A DNA stretch of 64,000 nt from Lachnospiraceae bacterium (GTDB taxonomy: Bacteria > Bacillota > Clostridia > Lachnospirales > Lachnospiraceae): assembly GCA_024687745.1 (NCBI GenBank), contig JAILEM010000062.1, positions 1 to 64,000 of the forward strand, in the 5' to 3' direction. Under the pieces are notes generated by a model. It made no database searches, had not been told where the DNA came from, and saw nothing but the letters and a program-made list of their open reading frames with translations. Shown one piece after another: positions 7,688 to 14,129 of this stretch. Every line of letters begins with the position of its first letter. The stretch's first letter is position 1. The translations under genes and the position numbers were made by a program.

Positions 7688-8851
7688 TTAATCAAGCGCC
7701 TCTTTAAGTACAGCAAGATTATTTTTCATTATATCATAATATTTTGCTCCGTTTGCTACATCTTCAGAGGTTGTTGCCTGCATGGAGTCCAGGGTCAGTA
7801 TTTTCTGATCCTTATTCTGTGTGTTTTCAACGACTGTTTCAGCTATCCTGTGATCATTTCCTTCAATAGTCATGACAGCATTAAGTGAAAGTTCATCCAC
7901 CTTGTTTGCAAGGAAGGTAACTGTTTCAAAGCTTGCTTCGGTCTCTGCGGAGCATCCGATAAATGCGGCATAATAGGTTAACCCGTAATCATCTGTAAGA
8001 TAACGGAACGGGAAACGGTCTCCAAAAAGAACCGTATCCTTTTTGGCATCAGTCACCACATCTGTATATTCCTCATCAAGTGCCATAAGCTTCTCTGTAT
8101 ACTCTTTTGAATTTGCCTCATAAACACCTGCATTATCCGGATCTATGGCTGCTATCGCCTCTGATATCTTTTCCGTGAATACAGCTGCATTTTTAAGAGA
8201 AAGCCATACATGTTCATCATATTCAACTTCTCCCTCTTCGTGTTCATGATCATGTTCATGCTCTTCTGCCTCACCTTCTTCATGATCGTGCTCCTCTCTC
8301 TCCCCTTCTACGTGTTCATGTTCTTCTGCTTCTCCCTCTTCGTGTTCATGCTCTTCTGCTTCGCCTTCTTCATGATCGTGCTCCTCAGCTTCTTCTTCAT
8401 GATCATGGTCATGGTCGTGGTCATGCTCACTTTCCTGCATCCCCTCTACTAACTCCTCAGCCTTGGCCGAATCACCCATTATCTCCATGAGGTTTAAAAC
8501 CTTCATATCCTTATTTACAGCCTCATGAAGAGCATCATCAACCCATCCGTCAGATTCTCCCCCGACATAGATGAACAGATCACAGCCTGCGATCTTTAAT
8601 ATATCATCTGCTGTGGGCTGGTAGCTGTGAAGATCCACACCGTTATCAAGAAGCATTGTAACCTCTGCGCCTGCCGGATTGTCTCCAAGAACATTCATTA
8701 CCCAGTCATATTCCGGAAATATGGTCGTAACGATCTGAAGCTTATCATCAGATCCCAAGCTTTGCATACCGGCAGTAGCTGCCGGGGCACAGGCCGTTAA
8801 ACCGTAACACAATATAACTGATACCATTATTAAAGCCATAATCTTTTTCAT
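7688..8851 (-). CDS. Zinc ABC transporter substrate-binding lipoprotein, ZnuA/AdcA type, His-rich
   Basis: This 387-residue protein has a lipoprotein signal (LTAC). The metal-binding fold includes DLHSYQPTADD (first His ligand) and YDEHVWLSL (second His), then GDRFPFRYLTDDYGL and GCSAETEASFET, as in cluster A-I metal binders. A long His/Asp/Glu-rich loop with five near-decapeptide repeats (EEHDHEEGEA type) precedes the second ligand, as in ZnuA and AdcA proteins that collect zinc. The start at 8851 has AAGGAG nine bases upstream; a longer frame would begin inside the promoter -35 box. No permease or ATPase gene lies nearby. The promoter is flanked by Fur/Zur-like boxes. Confidence 0.93.
   Translation of the reverse strand: MKKIMALIMVSVILCYGLTACAPAATAGMQSLGSDDKLQIVTTIFPEYDWVMNVLGDNPAGAEVTMLLDNGVDLHSYQPTADDILKIAGCDLFIYVGGESDGWVDDALHEAVNKDMKVLNLMEIMGDSAKAEELVEGMQESEHDHDHDHDHEEEAEEHDHEEGEAEEHEHEEGEAEEHEHVEGEREEHDHEEGEAEEHEHDHEHEEGEVEYDEHVWLSLKNAAVFTEKISEAIAAIDPDNAGVYEANSKEYTEKLMALDEEYTDVVTDAKKDTVLFGDRFPFRYLTDDYGLTYYAAFIGCSAETEASFETVTFLANKVDELSLNAVMTIEGNDHRIAETVVENTQNKDQKILTLDSMQATTSEDVANGAKYYDIMKNNLAVLKEALD
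8225..8386 (-). repeat. 30-bp coding tandem repeat, His-rich loop of the zinc binder
   Basis: Four adjacent 30-bp units (8357-8386, 8327-8356, 8297-8326, 8267-8296) and one longer 42-bp unit (8225-8266) each encode EEH[DE]H[EV]EGE followed by A, R or V. The first segment before the repeats is a further run of HDHD. Confidence 0.9.
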
Positions 8852-8888
8852 AATTTTGATCTCCTTCACTTCTTTTTCAGTTCGAATA

Positions 8889-8903
8889 TGAGAACCGTTC
8901 TCA
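8889..8903. promoter_or_regulatory. Fur/Zur-family operator 1 (7-1-7)
   Basis: TGAGAAC-C-GTTCTCA is a perfect 7-1-7 inverted repeat, the geometry of Fur-family boxes. It abuts the -10 element of the zinc-binding lipoprotein promoter and covers the predicted transcription start. Given the gene, a zinc-sensing Zur is the likely binder. Confidence 0.75.
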
Positions 8904-8932
8904 ATTATATTCCCGGCATTATCCTTTGTCAA
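8904..8932 (-). promoter_or_regulatory. Consensus promoter of the zinc lipoprotein operon
   Basis: On the minus strand TTGACA (8932-8927), a 17-base spacer and TATAAT (8909-8904) form a perfect consensus sigma-A promoter, 52 bases before the ATG. It is bracketed by two 7-1-7 boxes. Confidence 0.85.
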
Positions 8933-8939
8933 TAGGATT

Positions 8940-8954
8940 TGGGAATGATTCTCA
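8940..8954. promoter_or_regulatory. Fur/Zur-family operator 2 (7-1-7, one mismatch)
   Basis: TGGGAAT-G-ATTCTCA is a 7-1-7 inverted repeat with one mismatched pair. It lies seven bases upstream of the minus-strand -35 box. A third half-site, TGAGAAT, is at 8988-8994 inside the spacer of the divergent promoter. Confidence 0.65.
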
Positions 8955-8978
8955 TTTCTATTTTGAACATATTATCAC

Positions 8979-9007
8979 TTGAAGAAATGAGAATAAAGGG
9001 CTATTAT
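8979..9007 (+). promoter_or_regulatory. Promoter of the RpiB-family gene
   Basis: TTGAAG (8979-8984), a 17-base spacer and TATTAT (9002-9007) lie 49 bases before the ATG at 9056. The spacer contains a TGAGAAT half-site like those in the two Fur/Zur-like boxes. Confidence 0.6.
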
Positions 9008-9055
9008 AAAAAAAGATGTTTTTCAGTCATTATATGATTAAACGGAGGAATGATC

Positions 9056-9697
9056 ATGAAAATTGCACTTATCAACGAGAACAGCCAGGCGGCCAAAAAT
9101 GAAATGATATATAAGTCATTGAAGAAGGTTGCTGATAAGCACGGCTTCGAGGTCTTCAATTACGGAATGTACTCAGCAGAAGATGAAGCACAGCTTACTT
9201 ATGTACAAAACGGCATACTTGCCTGTGTACTTCTTAATTCAAAGGCAGCCGACTATGTTATCACGGGATGCGGAACCGGCGAGGGAGCTATGCTTGCACT
9301 CAACAGTTTTCCCGGAGTTATCTGCGGACATGTTACCGATCCGCTTGATGCCTATACTTTTGCCCAGATCAATGACGGAAATGCCATCTCGATAAACTTT
9401 GCACTCAAGTTTGGCTGGGGCGGAGATCTCAATCTTGAATATATATTCGAAAAGCTTTTCTGTGAAGAGAGCGGTCAGGGCTATCCCAGAGAAAGAGCAG
9501 TTCCTGAACAGAGAAATAAAAAGATCCTTGATGAAGTAAAAACAGTTACCTATAATCAGGATGTCGTTGATATCTTAAACAGACTTGACAGGGATCTTGT
9601 AAAAGGAGCACTGTCAGGGAAGCATTTTCTTGAGTACTTTGACGCAAATGCAAAGGATGAAAAGATCAGGGCGGCCGTTCATGAACTGTTAAAGTAA
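9056..9697 (+). CDS. RpiB/LacA/LacB family sugar-phosphate isomerase
   Basis: This 213-residue cytoplasmic protein has the RpiB/LacAB core: an N-terminal strand MKIALINENSQ and the GCGTGEGAMLALN phosphate loop, then CGHVTDPLDAYTFAQINDGNAI. It is about 60 residues longer than classical RpiB because of a C-terminal helical extension, as in a variant subfamily of this fold. Aldose-ketose isomerisation of a five- or six-carbon sugar phosphate is expected, but the substrate is unknown. The ATG at 9056 is chosen because GGAGG lies seven bases before it; an ATG at 9050 is too close. It is divergent from the zinc genes. Confidence 0.85.
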   Translation: MKIALINENSQAAKNEMIYKSLKKVADKHGFEVFNYGMYSAEDEAQLTYVQNGILACVLLNSKAADYVITGCGTGEGAMLALNSFPGVICGHVTDPLDAYTFAQINDGNAISINFALKFGWGGDLNLEYIFEKLFCEESGQGYPRERAVPEQRNKKILDEVKTVTYNQDVVDILNRLDRDLVKGALSGKHFLEYFDANAKDEKIRAAVHELLK

Positions 9698-9719
9698 ATC
9701 TTATAATATCTGTAAAAAA

Positions 9720-9755
9720 GGAGCAGCGCATATTCTGATGCACTGCTCCCTTTTT
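9720..9755 (+). terminator. Terminator after the RpiB-family gene, possibly bidirectional
   Basis: GGAGCAG pairs with CTGCTCC and GCAT with ATGC, separated by one mismatch; TTTTT follows at 9751-9755. A run of As precedes it, so it may also serve the converging gene, whose stop overlaps it. Confidence 0.8.
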
Positions 9756-10368
9756 ATAGCTCCTTCACATATCCTTCTTCTTTTTTTACATAACCGACCT
9801 GCCTGAGATAATCCTCATGTTTGTGCGGGGGCACGGAAAAAACAAGCTTTTTGATGTTATATTCGGGAAGGTGCTCATACAGATGCTTTCCTACCGAGAG
9901 ATCCCTGTAGCTTGGTGTTACATAATCGATAAGGATATCCATCGTACCTTTTGAAGTCTCTCTTCCCATCATTAATCCGCAGGGAGTTGTATCGCAGGTT
10001 ACGATATAATTCTGATCGAATGTATTAATATTTGTTTTAAACGCCTCAGGAAAATTCTTCCTGATGTCTTCGTTGTAATGCTCCAGCAGGTATTCAGTCA
10101 TTCCTTCTCTTGCTCCCACTTTAATTATCTGATAACGCCTTGTTTCCTTTTCGAGCTGATACAACTGATATATATTTATGAGCACCAGACAGAAATTCAT
10201 CAGAGCAGTCGGATAAGACTTTATTATGAGTGCATAGATCATAAAAATAATACTTCCCGTTGTATTTACAAGCCTTAACTTTTTAACTGAGGTCATCAGC
10301 ATGGATATGACCACGAGAAACGACCCGAAGTATCCTATAAACTCTACCCAGATCTTTACATCTTCCAT
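9754..10368 (-). CDS. YgjV-like membrane domain fused to GNAT-like domain
   Basis: The 204-residue protein has three membrane helices in its first 80 residues (FIGYFGSFLVVISMLM, NTTGSIIFMIYALII, ALMNFCLVLINIYQL), matching the spacing of the YgjV inner-membrane family. The last 120 residues look like a GNAT acyltransferase: YRDLSVGKHLYEHL resembles the acetyl-CoA loop region, followed by KLVFSVPPHKHEDYLRQVGY. A membrane-tethered acetyltransferase is the likely reading; substrate unknown. The ATG at 10368 has GGGAG eight bases upstream; the frame extends to 10395 without a ribosome site. It converges with the RpiB-family gene. Confidence 0.65.
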   Translation of the reverse strand: MEDVKIWVEFIGYFGSFLVVISMLMTSVKKLRLVNTTGSIIFMIYALIIKSYPTALMNFCLVLINIYQLYQLEKETRRYQIIKVGAREGMTEYLLEHYNEDIRKNFPEAFKTNINTFDQNYIVTCDTTPCGLMMGRETSKGTMDILIDYVTPSYRDLSVGKHLYEHLPEYNIKKLVFSVPPHKHEDYLRQVGYVKKEEGYVKEL

Positions 10369-10512
10369 TTCATCAACTCCCTTCGATATACACATTTTTC
10401 GAAATCAACGCTTTGAAAATTTATTTTCATAGCTTACTTGACACTATCCATGATTAATAAGCTGATACATATCATATCTATAATATACCATAGTAATGCC
10501 GGACAGACCAAT

Positions 10513-10560
10513 AAAAAAGTCCCATGCCATTTACAATAAATATTGCAAACAGCATAGGAC
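10513..10560 (-). terminator. Very long hairpin with T-tract, likely terminator of the sugar ABC operon
   Basis: On the minus strand the 42 bases 10560-10519 fold into a nearly perfect 20-bp stem with a few G-T pairs. Six Ts follow (10518-10513). It lies about 175 bases after the last permease stop. The stem is unusually long for a terminator. Confidence 0.65.
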
Positions 10561-10566
10561 CCGTCA

Positions 10567-10713
10567 AATGGCCATTGCTTTGTTTTTGTATCATAAATAT
10601 CTTTATCAACTGACAAGTCAGGAAAATTGCATGAAGAATAAATCAAAAAGCATTACTCAAGAATCTTAAATAACAAAAAATTTCAGAGGAGATTTAATAA
10701 ATGCAATGGCCAT
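10567..10713. repeat. Perfect 11-bp inverted repeat, 147 bp end to end
   Basis: ATGGCCATTGC at 10567-10577 is the exact reverse complement of GCAATGGCCAT at 10703-10713. The arms bracket the region between the permease stop and the long hairpin. They could pair in the mRNA trailer. Confidence 0.6.
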
Positions 10714-10734
10714 ACAGTAACCTGTCATTCATTT

Positions 10735-11571
10735 TCAGCCTTTAACGGCACCCGCTACAAGGGATTTCTGCACCTGCCTGCTCAGGAAGAGATAGATGAT
10801 GATAGTAGGTATTGTTGCTATCATAAGTCCTGCACCTATATCTCCCCATTTAGTTGTATAGGCTCCAACCATCGACATTATCCCGACGGTAAGTGTCTTA
10901 TAATCAGCCTTACTGATAAAGGTAACCGCAAACATAAGCTCATTCCAGGATGAAATAAATGTGAATATACTCACAGTTGCGATCGCCGGTTTTATAAGAG
11001 GAGCTATCACTATAAAAAATATCTGATAGATATTACAACCGTCTATCGCTCCCGCCTCCTCAAGCTCTCTTGGAATGGAGGCTAAGAAACTGGTAAAAAG
11101 ATAAACCGCCATCGGAAGTCCAAAGGCAACATAGGGTATTATCAGCGCCCAGAATGAATTTAAAATGTGGAGCCTGCTAAGAACTATAAACAATGGAAGA
11201 AGAGCGGCATGTATGGGAACCATCATCCCCAAAAGTATAAACTTCATCACACCCTCACTTGCCTTCCATTTCATCCTTTCGATCGCGTAAGCTGAAGCTG
11301 CGGCCAGTATTATCGTTATAAGTATCGTTGCAAGGGTAACTATCACACTGTTTCTTGAATACTTTATGACATCTGCCTGAAAGAACGCATTATAATAATT
11401 TTCAAACCTCCAGTTCTTTGGCAGGCCCACAATATTTCCACCGAATATCTCGTTATTATCCTTGAGTGAAAAAGTAAAGAGCCAGTACAGCGGAAAGATC
11501 TGAACTATGGCATAAAATGCCAAAAATAAATGCAATATCACTCTTCCGGGTGTTATATCTGTTTTTTTCAT
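10735..11571 (-). CDS. Sugar ABC transporter permease, MalG type (CUT1)
   Basis: The 278-residue protein has six membrane helices and the EAA loop EEAGAIDGCNIYQIFFIVIAP, which docks the ATPase. It ends in a typical short tail (RQVQKSLVAGAVKG). It forms the channel with the MalF-type partner. The start at 11571 overlaps the partner's stop (ATGA) and has GAGG just upstream, which implies translational coupling; the longer frame to 11628 lies inside the upstream gene. No ATPase gene is present in the operon, so a shared MsmX-type ATPase encoded elsewhere is likely. Confidence 0.93.
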   Translation of the reverse strand: MKKTDITPGRVILHLFLAFYAIVQIFPLYWLFTFSLKDNNEIFGGNIVGLPKNWRFENYYNAFFQADVIKYSRNSVIVTLATILITIILAAASAYAIERMKWKASEGVMKFILLGMMVPIHAALLPLFIVLSRLHILNSFWALIIPYVAFGLPMAVYLFTSFLASIPRELEEAGAIDGCNIYQIFFIVIAPLIKPAIATVSIFTFISSWNELMFAVTFISKADYKTLTVGIMSMVGAYTTKWGDIGAGLMIATIPTIIIYLFLSRQVQKSLVAGAVKG

Positions 11572-12443
11572 CTGTCCTCTTCCCTTCTCCTGAAAATTAT
11601 GCGCAACAGGAATGTAAACGCCAGACACTCAAGAATGATGAAAATGGAAACTGCACTTCCGTATCCGTAATGCATCGCATCGAATATATGCTTATACATA
11701 AATATCGTCGGTACCTCGGTCACATAAAAAGGGCCGCCTCCGGTAAGGACATAGATAAGGTCAAATATCTTAAGAGCACCGATAAGGGATAATGTCACAC
11801 AAACCTCAAGAATAGGTTTGAGCAGAGGGATCGTAATCCTTGTTGCTATCATAGAAGGAGAAGCTCCGTCAATTCTTGCAGCCTCTATCACATCCTGGGA
11901 TATTGATTTGATACCTGCATGCATTATCAGCATATGATACCCCACATACTGCCACAGATTAGGGATAAAAGCAGCTATCAGAGCGGTATTTTCCTGCCCC
12001 AGCCAATCCCGGCCCTCAAATCCCAATGACCTGAGCGCAGAGTTCAGAAGACCGTAATCTCCGTTGTAGATCTTCTGCCATAAATATCCTATTACTACAC
12101 TTGAAACGATCACGGGGACAAAATATGCGGCGCTGTAGAACTTCTCACCTCTTTTTACATTTGATACAAGTATCGCAAGCAACAGTGAAAAGGGTAGCTG
12201 TATAAAAAGAGAAAGCGCAGCATATAATATTGAATTTATAAGAGAATTTATAAATCTCTCATCCTTTACAAGATCTGTGTAATTTTTGATCCCTATAAAG
12301 GTTCCTTTGCCAAGTCCGTCCCAGTCAAGCAAGCTGTAATATCCCGAAATGATTATCGGCACTGCCACAAATATCGTCAGGACAAGGAGTGTAGGGAACA
12401 CAAAGAGAAATATTGCTTTTTTATCAGAAAGTATCTTTTCCAT
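11568..12443 (-). CDS. Sugar ABC transporter permease, MalF type (CUT1)
   Basis: The 291-residue integral membrane protein has six predicted helices and the EAA motif EAARIDGASPSMIATRITIP. It pairs with the MalG-type permease encoded just downstream, with a four-base overlap. The opening (KKAIFLFVFPTLLVLTIFVAVPI) is typical of CUT1 permeases. The ribosome site is weak. A terminator-like hairpin separates it from the binding-protein gene and may lower its expression relative to that gene. Confidence 0.93.
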   Translation of the reverse strand: MEKILSDKKAIFLFVFPTLLVLTIFVAVPIIISGYYSLLDWDGLGKGTFIGIKNYTDLVKDERFINSLINSILYAALSLFIQLPFSLLLAILVSNVKRGEKFYSAAYFVPVIVSSVVIGYLWQKIYNGDYGLLNSALRSLGFEGRDWLGQENTALIAAFIPNLWQYVGYHMLIMHAGIKSISQDVIEAARIDGASPSMIATRITIPLLKPILEVCVTLSLIGALKIFDLIYVLTGGGPFYVTEVPTIFMYKHIFDAMHYGYGSAVSIFIILECLAFTFLLRIIFRRREEDR

Positions 12444-12482
12444 ATCTCAGATCCAAATCGTTTTTTATAATACCCTGTTTTC

Positions 12483-12519
12483 AAAAAACCGGGAGCTGCC
12501 ACATTATGCAGCAGCTCCC
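12483..12519 (-). terminator. Intercistronic hairpin between binding protein and permeases
   Basis: On the minus strand GGGAGCTGC (12519-12511) pairs with GCAGCTCCC (12499-12491), then GG and six Ts (12488-12483). It is a partial terminator or mRNA-stabilising stem that would favour the binding protein over the permeases. Confidence 0.75.
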
Positions 12520-12536
12520 CCCCTAAGCAGTTCTTC

Positions 12537-13916
12537 TTAATAAAATTCCGAAGGTGAAAGCTTTGACATTGCCTCAGCAAACTCCTCAGGAGTTATCTTC
12601 ATTGCCATAACCTGCGCAACAAGATCCTTATAGGTCTCTGAATCCTCTGCCGAAAGTACATTGTCCCACCATCCGATGTACGATGTTCCTGTCTCCATAA
12701 GTGCAGCCGATTCAACATCAAGTGATGTAAGTGTCGATGTATCTACTCCGTCTGCCTTCCAGCAGGGAAGTCCGGCACCCATCTGATATCCCACGGTACC
12801 TATCTTTTTGCTCAGATACTCAAGGTATTCAACAGCCTCCTTGGGATGCTCGCAGTTTGCGTTGATATAGTAACCATCGGAGGTTCCACCCGAAAACTCT
12901 GTTACGCTGCCGGCCATGCCGTCTATAACAGGGAAGGCAACACATTTAACTTTTCCGCTCGAAGCAGCTGCCTCATCCATGATAGCCGGATGTATCCAGT
13001 TTGCCTGATAGATCATGGCACCCTGACCTGCTGCAAAGCCTTCAAGCATTTCAGTATAGCTCATACTCATCATATTATCGTTAAATGCTCCTGCCTGAAC
13101 AAGCTCCTGAAGCTTTTCCGCTGCCGCAGCAAACTCGGGAGCATTAAACTTGGAAGTATCGCCAAAAGCAGCTTCTATCGCAGCATTGCCTGCTGTTCTT
13201 GCAGAAATGATGTCATACCAGTACATTCCGGGCCATCTGTCCTTCTCGCCCATAAGAATAGGAGTATAGCCTGCTGCCTTAAGCTTTTCAACCGCATCCA
13301 AAAGCTCATCCCAGTTAGTAGGTATCTTTGCTCCTGCAGCATCAAACATCTCGGTATTGCAGTAAAGATTTGCAAGGAAGGTTATTGTGGGAAGTGAATA
13401 GAGCTTTCCGTCAAATGTACATCCGCTCAACATTCCCGGAAGCACCTGATCCAGTGTTTCCTGCTGTACAAGATCGTCTATCGGAAGAAGATAACCTGCA
13501 TCTATATATGGCTTAACAAAGCTTCCGCCACTGAACATATAGGAGATATCAGGTGCCTCACCTGCAGCAAAGGCAGTCTTGATCTTTGTCTTATACTGCT
13601 CTCCTTCTATACCCTCCTGTACAATGGTCACATTGGGATGAAGTTCATGATATTCTTCAACCGAATCTTCAATGATGATCTTTACAGGATCTGTGTCAAC
13701 TACTGACTGATGCCAGATAGTTAAGGTAACAGGTTCATCCGAGCTTTCTGCTGTCTCAGCAGCCGCTTCCCCTGCATTATCCTCTGCTTCAGCTGCCTCA
13801 CCTGTTTCAGCTGCAGCATCATTTCCTGCCTGAGGTGCTACTGCTGTGGCACATCCCGATAAAAGAGATGCTATCATAGCAGAACCCAACATAATGCTAA
13901 GCAATTTCTTTTTCAT
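12537..13916 (-). CDS. Sugar ABC transporter substrate-binding lipoprotein, family 1
   Basis: This 459-residue protein has a lipoprotein signal with lipobox LSGC (Cys 22) and an Ala/Glu-rich linker of about 40 residues. The family-1 solute-binding fold begins with VTLTIWHQSVVDTDP and contains the signature IVQEGIEGEQYKTKIKTAFAAGEAPDISYMF. It delivers an oligo- or monosaccharide to the two permeases downstream; the sugar is not deducible. GGAGG precedes the ATG. It is first in a three-gene operon and lies directly after the two-component genes, which probably regulate it. Confidence 0.93.
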   Translation of the reverse strand: MKKKLLSIMLGSAMIASLLSGCATAVAPQAGNDAAAETGEAAEAEDNAGEAAAETAESSDEPVTLTIWHQSVVDTDPVKIIIEDSVEEYHELHPNVTIVQEGIEGEQYKTKIKTAFAAGEAPDISYMFSGGSFVKPYIDAGYLLPIDDLVQQETLDQVLPGMLSGCTFDGKLYSLPTITFLANLYCNTEMFDAAGAKIPTNWDELLDAVEKLKAAGYTPILMGEKDRWPGMYWYDIISARTAGNAAIEAAFGDTSKFNAPEFAAAAEKLQELVQAGAFNDNMMSMSYTEMLEGFAAGQGAMIYQANWIHPAIMDEAAASSGKVKCVAFPVIDGMAGSVTEFSGGTSDGYYINANCEHPKEAVEYLEYLSKKIGTVGYQMGAGLPCWKADGVDTSTLTSLDVESAALMETGTSYIGWWDNVLSAEDSETYKDLVAQVMAMKITPEEFAEAMSKLSPSEFY

Positions 13917-13951
13917 ATCAGACCTCCGTAATAAAACTAGATTAATAAGGT

Positions 13952-13972
13952 ATGAGAAATCTGTCTTCTCAT
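13952..13972. repeat. Small perfect inverted repeat in the binding-protein leader
   Basis: ATGAGAA (13952-13958) and TTCTCAT (13966-13972) are separated by seven bases, in the 5' untranslated region of the sugar-binding protein. It could be a hairpin or an operator. Confidence 0.5.
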
Positions 13973-13982
13973 GTATAAATAT

Positions 13983-14045
13983 AAAAAAAGAGAGCAGAAA
14001 AATAAATTCACTAAATTATTGACTTAGTTTCACTTTTCCGCTCTC
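13983..14045 (-). terminator. Terminator of the two-component operon
   Basis: On the minus strand GAGAGCGGAAAA (14045-14034) pairs with a matching arm ending GCTCTC at 13990, with one G-T pair. Seven Ts follow (13989-13983). The large loop holds a second small stem. It overlaps the sugar operon promoter. Confidence 0.65.
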
Positions 14046-14068
14046 GTTATAGTATTTGTTTCACTTTT
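14027..14068. promoter_or_regulatory. Direct repeats, candidate response-regulator sites
   Basis: GTTTCACTTTT occurs at 14027-14037 and 14058-14068. The offset is 31 bases, about three helical turns, and the copies bracket the -10 element of the sugar ABC operon. AraC-type regulators commonly bind direct repeats on one face of the helix. Confidence 0.5.
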
Positions 14069-14075
14069 TTGTCAT
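14046..14075 (-). promoter_or_regulatory. Candidate promoter of the sugar ABC operon
   Basis: On the minus strand ATGACA (14075-14070), 18 bases and TATAAC (14051-14046). The elements are imperfect, as expected for an activated promoter. Confidence 0.5.
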
Positions 14076-14129
14076 GCCCTGCCAAAAAGCCTTAAAATGC
14101 ACTGATTTGGCACAAACGAATGCTTCCGC

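Larger units (their letters stand above)
10369..10734. other. 366-base gap with structured RNA elements, no gene supported
   Basis: This is the longest gap in the window. It holds a long hairpin with T-tract (10513-10560) and an 11-bp inverted repeat. A TATAAT-like A/T-rich stretch lies near 10490 and may be part of the promoter for the YgjV/GNAT gene. A 70-codon frame on the minus strand (10434-10646) runs through the hairpin and is probably not a gene. Confidence 0.55.

Noticed and set aside
8225..8386. CRISPR-like repeat
   Set aside because: The units are contiguous and encode a metal-binding loop; there are no spacers or cas genes.
8210..8452. 80-codon frame opposite the His-rich repeat
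   Set aside because: Its Phe/Met-rich sequence is just the antisense of the 30-bp repeats in the zinc lipoprotein gene.
8852..8932. N-terminal extension of the zinc lipoprotein
   Set aside because: It would start inside the -35 box and span the promoter and an operator. The ATG at 8851 has a strong ribosome site and opens a lipoprotein signal.
10434..10646. 70-codon frame on the minus strand after the sugar operon
   Set aside because: It runs through the long hairpin and its T-tract, has no good ribosome site, and its composition is hydrophobic without family resemblance.
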